This document shows, one piece after another, positions 34,061-43,525 of a DNA stretch of 64,000 bases. The translations under genes were made by a program, and so were the position numbers. This DNA is from Diploptera punctata. Its lineage: Eukaryota > Arthropoda > Insecta > Blattodea > Blaberidae. The notes beneath the pieces were generated by a model. That model was not told the origin of the DNA and made no database searches. It saw nothing but the letters and a program-made list of their open reading frames with translations. Where the stretch lies: assembly GCA_030220185.1 (NCBI GenBank), contig JASPKZ010007299.1:682001-746000 (forward strand), read 5' to 3'. Numbering within the stretch: the stretch's first letter is position 1; each line of letters begins with the position of its first letter.

Positions 34061-34716
34061 TCATGATAAACACAAAATTTATGAGGCGAGTTGTCAAAAA
34101 AATGTTCTCCAATGAATTTCAATGATTATACCTCATAATGTTTACTTCCCAACATCAATTTAATATATAAGTGCAGATTTTAAGTATGAATTCTTTGCGT
34201 GCCAAATACCACAACAACACAAATAATGATACTTTAAGTTACCTCACCAGTCATTGATCAAAATGTAGTGCAGCAATACATGTTCTCTACAAAACATTTT
34301 TTTTCTGAGAAAAACCATAGATTTGTCATCACCATTCAGATTAACAGTTCTGTGCAACCCGCATAGATAGAACAATCAATTCAGAAAGCAATTAGAACAT
34401 CTACAAAATGTATAAAACGTATGTAATGAATATGTGACATTCTAATGCATGCTACTTTTTAAACTAATGCAATATATTTGTACTGAATGAAACAAAGACT
34501 ATATATCTCAAGTATATTTTCATAATTATTTCTAAAAATTAAGTGGGGAAAACCATCGAGGTTCTTTTTTATTCCACCTCAAGCACTGCTTAAATCTGAT
34601 GCTTCAATTATTCAGCTTTTATTTTTGCCCCAATTAAATCAGGTACCATTATTCAAAATAAGATTTGTAAACTTTAACATTGAGATAAGCAGATTCCAAA
34701 GTCAACAAATATAGAA

Positions 34717-34762
34717 ATCAATAAATGTAATCGGTAAAGCAATAAATGTAATCGGTAAAGCT
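34717..34762 (+). repeat. Short tandem duplication
   Basis: CAATAAATGTAATCGGTAAAG occurs twice head to tail. Nothing else is seen in 34,170-34,780. Confidence 0.7.
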
Positions 34763-34779
34763 AAGGCAATACATCACAT

Positions 34780-35000
34780 TAATAAGATTAATTAAATGAG
34801 TCGTATCTCACCTCACTGTGTTCTTCAAGCATGGAAACTACAGTTTTCAATAGGGATCATAATGATAATGATGGTTGAAGATGGAAGGGATTCCTCTTGA
34901 AAATTGTAGTTTCCGTGCTTGAAGAACACAAATTATGAGATGAAATACGACTCATTTAATTTTTATTAATTGGAAACCTCATAATGTTATTTTCCCATAA
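34780..35000. mobile_element. F2 foldback element
   Basis: Arms start AAATGAGTCGTATCTCACCTC and end with the complement near 34,963. The centre has a degraded hammerhead-like core (TTGAAGATGGAAGGGATTCC then TGAAAATTG) around 34,882-34,912. The F2 tail ACCTCATAATGTTATTTTCC follows. A relative with similar arms is at 56,322-56,530. Confidence 0.6.
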
Positions 35001-35044
35001 TTAATTTATTAATACAACACATTTTAAAATACACTAAGAGGTAA

Positions 35045-35240
35045 CATTAAGAGGTTTGTTTAACAATTAAGACATTTTGTATGTACATTCTTACCTCTTA
35101 TGGTTGTTTTTTGTCAAACCTATGTTTCAAGACGTCTGTAATTGCTGACGATGGGGCTCAGAAGTCTTCAAACATATGTTCACAAAAACAACCATAAGAG
35201 GTAAGAATGTAGAGACAAAATGTCTTAAATACAACACATG
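35045..35240. mobile_element. F2-type foldback element, relative of 1974-2340
   Basis: Outer arms TAAGACATTTTGTATGTAC and the complement at about 35,208-35,226. The centre has CTGACGATGGGGCTCAGAAG with the GAAAC block mutated to CAAAC. No inner palindrome, unlike the copy at 1974. Confidence 0.6.
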
Positions 35241-35279
35241 TTAAGACAATTCTCGGGCAAGTGTGCAAAGAGAGATATC

Positions 35280-35500
35280 TAGCTAGAAAGGAGGTTTTTT
35301 TTTCTGTGCCACGAAAGAAAATAAAATTAATGCAGAGGAATATCTTGTGTTGTCAAGTTGACTGAATATATGAGTCTGTACAAGCTGAAGATAGAGCAAA
35401 GATGCTGCTCTGAAACATGTCCTACAAGAAACAACCAATATGAGATAAGATGAAAAAAGACATTTTTTTAAGTAGAACCTCATAATGTTACTTCCTATCG
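35280..35500 (+). mobile_element. Truncated F2 element with well-formed hammerhead-like core
   Basis: The core at 35,385-35,421 is followed by an arm with CAATATGAGATAAGATG and the F2 tail ACCTCATAATGTTACTTCCT. The left side does not mirror the right arm, so the copy is truncated or is a non-foldback form. Confidence 0.6.
35385..35421 (+). ncRNA. Hammerhead-like core, strong stem II
   Basis: CTGAAGA at 35,385-35,391, stem II AGAGC/GCTCT (5 bp perfect), GAAAC at 35,412-35,416, AT loop, GTC at 35,419-35,421. All conserved core bases are present. Helix I partners are unclear. Confidence 0.6.
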
Positions 35501-35529
35501 TATTTAAATAATTCACTGAATATATTTTA

Positions 35530-36620
35530 TAGTGTATTTTGGAGAAGAAACCCATTTGATAATGATGGATTTAGAAAAAGTTTACAACTCAATTCCAAGG
35601 AACAAATTATGGGAAGTATTAGAGAAATACAATATCGATAGAAACCTAATTGAAATTATTAAACATTTATAAAGATAACATAGCTTATGTTATAATTGGA
35701 AATATATCTAATTCTATAAAAACCACTAAGGGATTGAAACAAGGGTGCAGTCTATCACTAATTTTACTTAATATTTATATAGGATTTATATTAATGAAAT
35801 GGAAACAAAGCTGCAATGGTATGCATATTACAATAGGCAACAGATTTTTGCTGACATTACAATTTGCTGATGATCAACTGGTTTTAGCACAAGACAAATT
35901 TGATACGGATTCATGATAAAAATGTTGAAAAACACATGAATCAAGGGGTCTCACAGTAAATTTACAAAAAACAGAATATGGAGTATTTGGCAATAAATAG
36001 CAATGAAAGATAAAATTTAATATTGGAAGAAGGAATTCAAATAAAGCAAGTGAACCAAACTAAATATTTGGGAATAATTATGGATAACATTGAAGGTAAT
36101 AGGCAAAGAGAACATAAAGCATAGAATTGAATTGAGTAGCAAAATAATATTGTCGTTAAATTCCATATGGTGGGATAAACATATTTGGAAAGACACAAAA
36201 AAAATTGGTAAAACATTGTGGAATATGTTGCAATGTATGGAAGTGGTATGGGCAATCAATAAGTACTACAAGAATAGACTAATAGCTCTAGAAATGGATT
36301 ATTTATGCAGAAGTGCCAGCAAGTCAAAATTAGAACATGTCACAAATAACAAAATTAGAAACATAATGGAAGCAGGAGAAAGCATAACTGAAAGAATTGG
36401 GGAGAAGGAATTAAAATGGTTACGACATATTTTAAGAATGGAAGATGAGCGATGGCCAAAACTACTATATCAATGGCAATCGACCAGAAAGAAGAAAAGA
36501 CCAAAGTTAACATGGAAGGAAAACATGAGGATAGTAATGCAAGCAAGAGGGCTAAACATTGAAGATGCCCAAGATCGTAGGCTTTGGAGGTTTGGCACGG
36601 GAAGATGGCAGCAGCTGTAA
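35530..36620 (+). pseudogene. RTE-like LINE remnant with reverse transcriptase
   Basis: Frames in order: MDLEKVYNSIPRNKLWEVLE (first catalytic aspartate region), a frameshift, LKQGCSLSLILLNIYI, the FADDQLVLAQD catalytic box near 35,865, then decay, then an open C-terminal frame (36,090-36,620) with ELKWLRHILRMEDERWPK and WRFGTGRWQQL before the stop. Order and motifs fit an RTE-type element. Several stops before the C-terminal frame make it inactive. Confidence 0.7.
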
Positions 36621-36884
36621 AAACCCAAAGATAGATAGATGGTAAATTTTGTGGTAATTTGCAATTTTGGGATTCTTGGTATAAAGAGAGAGACAACTCT
36701 GGAGGAGATACCTCTCCTTACACACCTGAGATTACTTGTTAGTTAGACAAAAAGTGTTAAGCCACTAACATTTAAATGTAAAGTATTTCATATTTAGAAG
36801 CAAATTCATGTAAGTATACATATGTGGATATCATATTCTAAATTATATACGGAACACAGTAAAACTGTGTGAATCTAAACTTTA

Positions 36885-37215
36885 TTGACAAATTATATTT
36901 GAAGAGAAAAATATATGCTTAGACCGCAGTTTGAACCCAGAGCCTTTAGCTTTATACGCTAATGCTCTATCGACTGAGCTATCCTAAGCACTCCAATCTA
37001 AATGCAAATTTTTCTCTTATACATTTTTAATTCCTGAGAGCTTCATTTGCGTGATCGAGCAATGGTTCGTAGTATTTGGCACTCTTGGGAACTAAAAATG
37101 TATAAGAGAAAAATTTGCATTAGACTGGAGTGCTCAGTCCCTAGAGAATTAGCATATAAAGCTAAAGGTCCTGGATTCAAACCCCAGTCTAAGCTTATAT
37201 TTTTCTTAAATTAAC
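36885..37215. mobile_element. F3 foldback element, tRNA-like units at both ends
   Basis: A minus-strand tRNA-like unit (about 36,925-36,995) and a plus-strand unit (about 37,122-37,193) flank a palindromic body with AGAGAAAAATTTGCAT arms. Anticodon-stem TTAGC/GCTAA with loop ATATAAA is clear in the right unit. Its D-arm is damaged. No clear target duplication. Confidence 0.65.
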
Positions 37216-37500
37216 GAGTCATTTTTTTACATTTTACCTCATATTTTATGTTTCTTTTAAACACGGTAACTAGTTTTCAAGAGAAGAATCTCTCTCATTT
37301 TCAACTGACATTATGACTAACGGATTTTCGTTGGAATCTCCATCAATAACGTTGCCATTGGTGTTGATTTGATGAACTTTGAGATGAGGTTACGTTGATC
37401 AAGAACATAAATCAAGAAACATAAAATATGAGGTAAGATGTAAAAAAATAACTCATTAATTTACGAATTAACAACCTCATAATGTTATTTCCCATATTTA
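37215..37500. mobile_element. F2 foldback element, no recognisable core
   Basis: Arms include TTTTACCTCATATTTTATG and CATAAAATATGAGGTAAGA. The tail AACCTCATAATGTTATTTCC is at 37,467-37,490. The centre (37,290-37,390) has no clear CTGANGA/GAAAC pair. Confidence 0.5.
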
Positions 37501-37504
37501 ACTA

Positions 37505-37860
37505 TGAGTATATTTTTCTCTTCAAATATAATTTGTCCTTCAGTGAGAAGCGTTAAATTAATAATAAAACAATTACTGACAAACTTTTCACAGGTTGTAC
37601 AGAAATGTTTTCTGAGTCTTTTTATATCATGCGTCCCACTCCCAGCTGGACTGGCAGATGACATGCACGCTCCGAGCAGTCTATTTATAACCTCATACTA
37701 TTAATAACATTAAATTAATAATACATAAATAAGCAATACATGTAATAATATCAGTAATAGAATATGTGGGAGGTTATGAATAAACCACTCAGAGCATGCA
37801 TGCTGGCCCAGCTGGGAGTGGGATGCATGGTATAAGGAACCCATGGTCTCCGGTGGCACA
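37505..37860. repeat. F3 tail fragment and adjacent inverted repeat
   Basis: 37,507-37,575 is an F3 ending (TTTTTCTCTTCAAATATAAT, CTTCAGTGAGAAG, AAATTAATAATAAAAC). Next to it, arms at about 37,626-37,697 and 37,768-37,845 are inverted (CCCACTCCCAGCTGG and CCAGCTGGGAGTGGG). Confidence 0.5.
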
Positions 37861-37979
37861 TTACCGAGTAATTTCATTGTTTTATTTTTGTACAATTGAG
37901 TCATCTTTGCATTTATTTACCCTGAATATGATTGTTTCCAAATTAAATGATTGTTTAAAGGAATTGTTCAAAATGTTCA

Positions 37980-38440
37980 TGCCATGATCATGACAAAGTT
38001 CATAACAATGCCTTATGGACTGTCGCACATGCTCTAGAATCCCAGGAGTTGGCATGCATCATCAATAGCTGCTACAATCCAAACAACCATGTCAATGCAC
38101 ATTTCGACATGTCATGTACAGCAGGCTCTTCAGTGACCCCAGAAGAAGAAGTCAATGGGTGTCAGATCTGGCCTCGCAACAGAACCACCATGACCAATCC
38201 ATCTTTGTCTGAACTGTTCATCAAGATATTCTCTAACATTGACTGCAAAATGTGCTGGTATCCCATTATGTTGAAACCACATACACCTATGAATTATTAG
38301 TGGCAAGGTGGACTTCACACATAATAAAAACAACTAAATTTTCAATAATGAGCCACCAGAGATCATGGGTGCCTTATATCAAAACACTCAGTAAACATCC
38401 GTGAACACATGTGGAAGCTTTTTGGAGAGTTTAGATTCAC
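37980..38440 (-). pseudogene. Mariner-type transposase remnant
   Basis: The minus strand encodes MWFQHNGIPAHFAVNVREYL and, after a gap, ARPDLTPIDFFFWGH. These correspond to the second catalytic aspartate region (here mutated from HDG to HNG) and the third (SPD mutated). Terminal repeats were not found. Inert. 38,440-39,170 holds no feature that I can support. Confidence 0.65.
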
Positions 38441-39169
38441 TCTGTATATCTGAAAAGTTTCAGTTCTGTTATATCAATTTTTCATATTACTTTCATATCA
38501 AAAACAGGCTAACAGAAAGCCTAAACCATGACGAAGAAGAATACCAAAATCACATTTCTTGCTAACTAAACAAACTGGCTAACCCATTCAAACTATGTAA
38601 TTATGAGGATAAAATGTGTAATAACCTCAAGATAAATAAACAATTCTAATTTTGCTAAATTGATGCAACTGTTTGGTTTTAAATTAACTTTCTTATGTGG
38701 TTTCTGGGCAAGAATATATATTATTTAAAACTCTGGCAAGACTTACTAATTTGGATAAAAGCAGAAAGAGCTAAAACAAAATTAGATTTATGAGAACAAA
38801 AATTTGCAAGATGGGACCATAAAATATTCTGAAGAAATTATGGAAGAACTTGGTCTGGAAGAGGTGTTGCAGTGGCATACAGGATTACCAGTAAAACTAA
38901 TAACTCTATTTACAACTGAATGAGGTTCCATAAAAAATATAAGTATCATTATCAACTCTATGAGAAATGATCTCTATGATCTTGCAAAAGCAATGATAAG
39001 AATATTACTCTTTTCACAATAGGCCACATGTTCTAACAACTGTTACAAATGATGTTTCTGAGTTTGAAGGCTGTGACTCTTTCCTATTTGTCAGGGCCCT
39101 TTCCTGTTTTAGTTTTTACATTTATAAATATTACTTGTAACACTTTTGTTGGTGAATAAAACAGAGACA

Positions 39170-39505
39170 TTAGGTTTAAATCCCAGTTTAACATAAATTT
39201 TTCTCTTCAAATGTAATTTGACTTTCAGTGAGAAGTGATAAATTTAAAATAAAAGCATTGAAAATAAAACTTTACTGGCTATAAAAATAATACTAAATTC
39301 CATTTAAAGTCATGTTGAAAAGAAGCTGCCAGATGGCATGTGCAATGAAGGTTCATTGCCTTTGGCACACGGGGATTGTATAAGAGAGAAAAATTTCTGT
39401 TTAAAGTGAGATGCCTAAATAGTTCAGTGGTAGAGCACTGGTGTATAAAACCAGAGACCTTGGGTTCAAATCCCAGTTAAGGCGTAAATTTTTCTCTTCT
39501 ATTTT
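39170..39505 (+). mobile_element. F3 element with two tRNA-like units in direct order
   Basis: A tRNA-like 3' end at about 39,170-39,192 with the F3 tail to 39,265, a body shared with 47,745-47,880 (GCATTTGGCAC-type text), then a second unit at about 39,411-39,483 with GTTCAGTGGTAGAGCA, CTGGT/ACCAG anticodon stem, loop GTATAAA, and GGTTCAAATCC. Confidence 0.6.
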
Positions 39506-39850
39506 ACTTGTTAAAGCTTCAACTTGAATAGTGCAATTTGCCTTTGACAAAAATAACTAGTATTATTCCTAGTAATATACTATTAGTAGTCTCTTTTGTG
39601 TCATATGATTTGGTATAGTCTACTCATTAGTCAAACATATGCTTGTGACTTATTTCCCACTTCTAGTGACATAACACCTTTTGCCCATCCAATTTGCATA
39701 TCTGTGTCCCCAATATAAACTTCAATTCATGATGGATTAATCCTTATAGTTCATTTGAAAAAAACAGGCAATAACATAAATATACCATGGGTCGAGTGCT
39801 AGACATAACCTTATGATCAATATTGAATGGAGAACATATTTTTAATAACT

Positions 39851-40153
39851 ACTTACTTATTTTAGGAATTCACACTATGAGGTATATTCATTTAGGTAAA
39901 ATTTTTTATCACTCACCTCATATTATTCTTCTTATTTAACTATAAACTAGTTTCAGAACATAGTTTCTGTTCCATCCTCAGTATCGTCATGACCATTGTT
40001 CTGTCGTCTTGAAGAGCCATCCATCGCTCCTTCCATTAGCAGACGGAAAAACCTCCGTGACGATACTAAGGATGGAGCAGAAACGATGTTCCAAAACTAG
40101 TTTATAGTTAAATAAGAAGAATAATGAGGTGAGTGATAAGAAATTGTACCTAA
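39851..40153. mobile_element. F2 foldback element nested in another F2 element
   Basis: Flanked by 15-bp direct repeats ATATTTTTAATAACT (39,836-39,850, 40,154-40,168), which are part of the host element's arm. The left end is the F2 tail (minus sense). The centre has a minus-strand hammerhead-like core at 39,945-39,981 and a mutated plus-strand one at 40,066-40,102. It is a short relative of 3471-4483 without the endonuclease frame. Confidence 0.75.
39945..39981 (-). ncRNA. Hammerhead-like core
   Basis: Minus strand: CTGAGGA, stem II GAAC...GTTC, GAAAC, TA loop, GTT. All core bases intact. Confidence 0.55.
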
Positions 40154-40246
40154 ATATTTTTAATAACTCACCTCATACAATTTCAAATTTCTTTGATACC
40201 ATTGATTTCAAACAAATTTTTCATTCATCTTCAGTCATGACTCCAA

Positions 40247-40284
40247 CTGAAGATGAACAAAAAATTTGTATGAAACCAATGGTA
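40247..40284 (+). ncRNA. Hammerhead-like core
   Basis: CTGAAGA at 40,247-40,253, stem II ACAAA/TTTGT, GAAAC at 40,272-40,276, helix III ACC/GGT and GTA at 40,282-40,284. The inverted partner at 40,197-40,234 has GAAAT. Confidence 0.55.
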
Positions 40285-40936
40285 TCAAAGAAGTTTGAAA
40301 TTGTATGAGGCGAGTTATTAAAAATATGTTCTCCACTAGATATTAATGATAACCTCATAATGTTTACTTCCCAACATTAATTTAAATATAACCTTAAGAT
40401 CTTACTTAAGTCTGCCAGGTAGAATAAAGTTGTTATTTTTATTATTACTAAATATAAATATCTACTGATAAAGTTACGTAGGTAGGAAATAACACTATGA
40501 GGTTTATTTTAATATTGTTTAGGTGAGTGAAGAAACAACTAAACAATATCTACTGATAAACTATATTTAGTATTTGTTGAATAAAATCTAATATTCTTCA
40601 AATAATTTACTATACATAATAATACAAATTTTTTTTTTATTTTTCTAGCCTGAAGTCCAAGTGAATTTCTAACTCCAAGACAATGTGAACGAACTGAAAA
40701 ACAAGCCCTTATGGGAAATATACTGAATGAAGAATATATCAAAATTCTAAGAACATGGCAGCAGAATAAACTCCTATGAGAGCTCAATAATATTTAACTA
40801 TTATTAAATATTTTTCCCTGAAACAAAGAAAGTAATCCAGAAAAAAAATGTTAATAGTAAATAAACATTACAAAAAAAAACAATAATATTACAAAGCTTA
40901 CAACTATTCATTATTTACATAGATATACTTTAAAGG

Positions 40937-41225
40937 CAGCTTCGTGGCACAAGCGGTTAGATGGTCACCTCTCAATGTAGGAGTTATGAGTTCACGTCTC
41001 GTTTATTCTATGTGGGTTTTGTGGTTGACAAAATGGAGTTTGAACAGATTTTGCTTGGGGTTTGTTTCCTTTTCCGTGCCACAAATTTCATTCCACCATT
41101 TTTCCACATTAATTTCATTTCAACTGGCTCTATGAAGGTCCATCAGACATGGTTGGCCAGCATCCTTGTCATTCACACATCTCCAATGTAAGGCATTCCA
41201 TTGCAACTCATCCCACGACCCAACC
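40937..41225 (+). mobile_element. tRNA-derived SINE (family D)
   Basis: The head has TGGCACAAGCGGTTAGATGG (box A) and GAGTTCACGTCTC (box B). The body runs to a Cys/His-poor AT-rich 3' end. Only one copy is recognised here. It is distinct from families A-C. Confidence 0.5.
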
Positions 41226-41439
41226 CTGAATCATAGAGTTATAACTTTAAATATTAGAGCTGGAACAATAATTTTGGTGTAATTCCTGGAAGAGGATGAT
41301 AAACATTAGGAACATTTTATATTTTTTCATTTGCACTTATAGTTCACCACAAACTTTCTCAATTATCAACAATATAACTCACATTATGATGATCTTGAAG
41401 AAGATTTCTAGGCTGTAGGCTGTGGTCTTGAAGTTCCCT

Positions 41440-41474
41440 GTCGTTTCACTAGAGACTGCATCTGGCATCCTCAA
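41440..41474 (-). ncRNA. Hammerhead-like core (F1)
   Basis: Minus strand: TTGAGGA, stem II GCCAG...CTAGT (decayed), GAAACGAC. The cleavage triplet is GAC where GTC is expected, so it is probably inactive. Confidence 0.45.
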
Positions 41475-41509
41475 GGGTTGTGGACAAAATTGCCAGTGTC
41501 AAGACAATC

Positions 41510-41545
41510 CTTGAGGATGCTGGACGCAGTCTCTGGTGAAACATC
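41510..41545 (+). ncRNA. Hammerhead-like core (F1)
   Basis: TTGAGGA, stem II GCTGG...CTGGT, GAAACATC then GGGG. One mutation from the GAAACGTCGGGG of the copy at 19,809-19,987. Confidence 0.45.
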
Positions 41546-42180
41546 GGGGAACTTCAAGCCTCAAGACCATGGCCTAGAGCCCGGAAATCTTCAAGATCAC
41601 CATAATAAGTCCGGCCGGTGAAAACCTAAGTCAATTCAATATAACTCACAGTTTATTAGAGTTGGTATATCACAATTACACATTAACTCACTGGCACTAT
41701 TGATCACTTAGGTACATGGCCATGCAGACATAAGCTCTCCATACATCCCTATTCTGAGCCAATGTTTTCCAATCATCCTGAGTATAATCTACTTCCTTCA
41801 AATCATGGTTAATGTTATTCTCCCATCTCATTCTTGGTCTACCAGCATTTTCCCTCTGGTTTTCCTACAAGAAGTTTCCATGCCCCTCTTTCATTTACCA
41901 TTCATCCTGTGTATAATCCACTTCCTTCAAATCATGGTTAATGTTATTCTCCCATCTCATTCTTGGTCTACCAGCATTTTCCCTCTGGTTTTCCTACAAG
42001 AAGTTTCCATGCCCCTCTTTCATTTACAATTTGTGCCACATGTCTTGACCATCACAATCTAAGAGACTTAATTGTCCTCATTATATCTGGTTTACTATAG
42101 AGATCATGTAGCTCACTGTTATTTCCATGCCCCTCTTTCATTTACCATTTGTGCCACATGTCCTGCCCATCACAATCTAA

Positions 42181-42727
42181 GGGTCGAATGTTTGAACGCA
42201 TTAGACAGTAAAAGGCGTTCTCTGCTGATATAGTTTTATTCAAACACATTTTTCTTACTCAGAAATCTATTCACGCGGTAATAATTGTAAAGCTACCTGA
42301 CGAGGTACCTTAAGATTGTAGCTCAAGATATAAACTTATGTGAAAATCCCGAAGGGAACCGATGTAGTTTGAAACTTATCCAAGATGTCGGACCTTGAAG
42401 ACTTTGATCATGTTTTCAGTATACGCAGAGAAGAGGAATTTGATAGAGTCTACCAAATAATTCAACTGGAAGAACAGGAGAATCGGCGTAATATTGCGCG
42501 TTGCAGACGTGTTTGTATACGGTATTATTTGCGGGATGCAAGCATAAATGCATTCCTCTATAGCAGACGAAAATAACGGAAGTGGTTTTATTCTGGGTAA
42601 TTCGTTGCCAATATTACGAAAACGTCAACATTCATGCATGACCGGTTAAGGCGGCCGTTAATTCGATCTCAGATCACCAGTGATTGGAAGTAATTTGAGT
42701 AGAGAGTAATGTATTTGCATACGACCC
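42181..42727 (+). mobile_element. Harbinger-type element, copy 2, with empty site next door
   Basis: A 547-bp element with ends GGGTCGAATG and CATACGACCC between TAA repeats (42,178-42,180, 42,728-42,730). The duplicated LINE segment at 42,050-42,070 reads CACAATCTAAGAGACTTAA without the insertion, which proves a 3-bp TAA target duplication. Confidence 0.85.
42385..42576 (+). CDS. 63-residue protein in Harbinger-type element, copy 2
   Basis: Same length and stop as the frame at 17,094-17,285 with six residue changes, for example RRVCIRYYLRDASINAFLYS kept in both. It starts about 200 bp inside the left end. Preservation in two separate insertions could mean use as a protein or short age. An N-terminal remnant of a Harbinger transposase is my preferred reading. 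Confidence 0.5.
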   Translation: MSDLEDFDHVFSIRREEEFDRVYQIIQLEEQENRRNIARCRRVCIRYYLRDASINAFLYSRRK

Positions 42728-43048
42728 TAAGAGACTTAACTGTCCTCATTATATCTGGTTTACTATAGAGATTAGCTCACTGTTATATAGTTTTCTCCAT
42801 TTGCCTTGATGTTAATCTCTCTCTTTGGTCAAAAAAAAATTCCTAAGAACTTTATTCTCAAATACATATACTGGTAATCTTTTCTCCTCCCATAAAGTAA
42901 GAGTCCATGTTTCGCATCCATATAATATAACTGGGACAATATCAGTTTTATATTTACACACAATTACATATTCAAGATATGATAGATAAGTTAGAGCTCT
43001 TCTTAATAGAATGCACTTGGGAATCAGACTTAAAAGGATTTAAAAAAA

Positions 43049-43140
43049 AAGTTTAATTATAAATAATATTTTACAATAATGAATATAAATATTTAAGTTT
43101 AATTATAAATAATATTTTACAATAATGAATATAAATATTT
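43049..43140 (+). repeat. Tandem duplication, 46-bp unit
   Basis: AAGTTTAATTATAAATAATA and the following 26 bases occur twice head to tail. Confidence 0.85.
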
Positions 43141-43525
43141 TTCATTTATCATAAGGATGAAATACATTTTTATTTTTCTGAAAAAAATGTAAATTACTGT
43201 TCACTATGACAATCTTGTTGGTGAGTATTGGTTTATTAATATTGCGCAAAATTTAAAATTAATTCTGTATGTATATAACTGTTGCCTGGAGCACACAAAT
43301 GAACTATAATGATTAAACTACTAACTACAGTGAAAAAATAGCAAAAAGTACATAAATAACATATTTAATGAAATGTAGTAAGTATATCTAGCCCTAAGAT
43401 GGAAGATACTGAAATCTGAGATAGATTGTAATATTATATCCATGAGGATATTCAAAAGAAAGACTTAAGCCAACAACAAATCCTTTAAGTAGGCCTTATA
43501 TTGTGATGGTCTGATGCAATTACTA

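Larger units (their letters stand above)
32600..34170. repeat. Alternating array of two foldback modules (X-Y-X-Y-X-Y)
   Basis: Module X (about 32,640-32,810, 33,165-33,320, 33,690-33,840) is a palindrome around TTTAAACACAGCACCACAGT. Module Y (about 32,870-33,075, 33,410-33,590, 33,930-34,115) is a palindrome with TTTTCATCTTCAGC and CTGATGATGAACATGATTAC and two inverted hammerhead-like cores each. Joints repeat ATCATATATGATTCCTAAAG and its neighbours in alternating orientation. The period is about 520 bp. Copies differ by few substitutions. It ends in the F2 tail ACCTCATAATGTTTACTTCC at 34,126. Confidence 0.8.
39828..40385. mobile_element. F2 foldback element, interrupted in its left arm
   Basis: The arms GGAGAACATATTTTTAATAACT (split across 39,830-39,850 and 40,169) and the complement at about 40,311-40,333 show one element interrupted by another at 39,851-40,153. 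Two inverted hammerhead-like cores lie at 40,197-40,234 (minus) and 40,247-40,284 (plus). The tail ACCTCATAATGTTTACTTCC is at 40,352. Confidence 0.7.
41384..41636. mobile_element. F1 foldback element with inverted hammerhead-like cores
   Basis: The 253-bp element is flanked by 14-bp direct repeats CAATATAACTCACA (41,370-41,383, 41,637-41,650). Arms start GATCTTGAAGAAGATTTCTA. Cores lie at 41,440-41,474 (minus) and 41,510-41,545 (plus), each TTGAGGA, stem II, GAAAC. The right end is the F1 tail CCGGCCGGTGAAAACC. Confidence 0.8.
41720..42990 (-). repeat. RTE-type LINE 3' region with 129-bp tandem duplication, split by Harbinger-type element
   Basis: The minus strand is the C-terminal coding end of an RTE-like LINE (RMRWEN-type text). 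A 129-bp unit occurs at 41,771-41,899 and again at 41,900-42,028, with a third partial copy at 42,115-42,180 that continues after the Harbinger-type insertion at 42,728-42,990. The uninterrupted target is seen at 42,048-42,110. Confidence 0.65.

Noticed and set aside
32600..34170. CRISPR-like array of regularly spaced palindromes
   Set aside because: Units are 150-200 bp palindromes with alternating identity, no short unique spacers and no cas genes; the DNA is eukaryotic.
41805..42062. 85-residue plus-strand frame with an internal repeat
   Set aside because: The repeat is the 129-bp (in-frame) tandem duplication of an antisense LINE segment; the frame is incidental.
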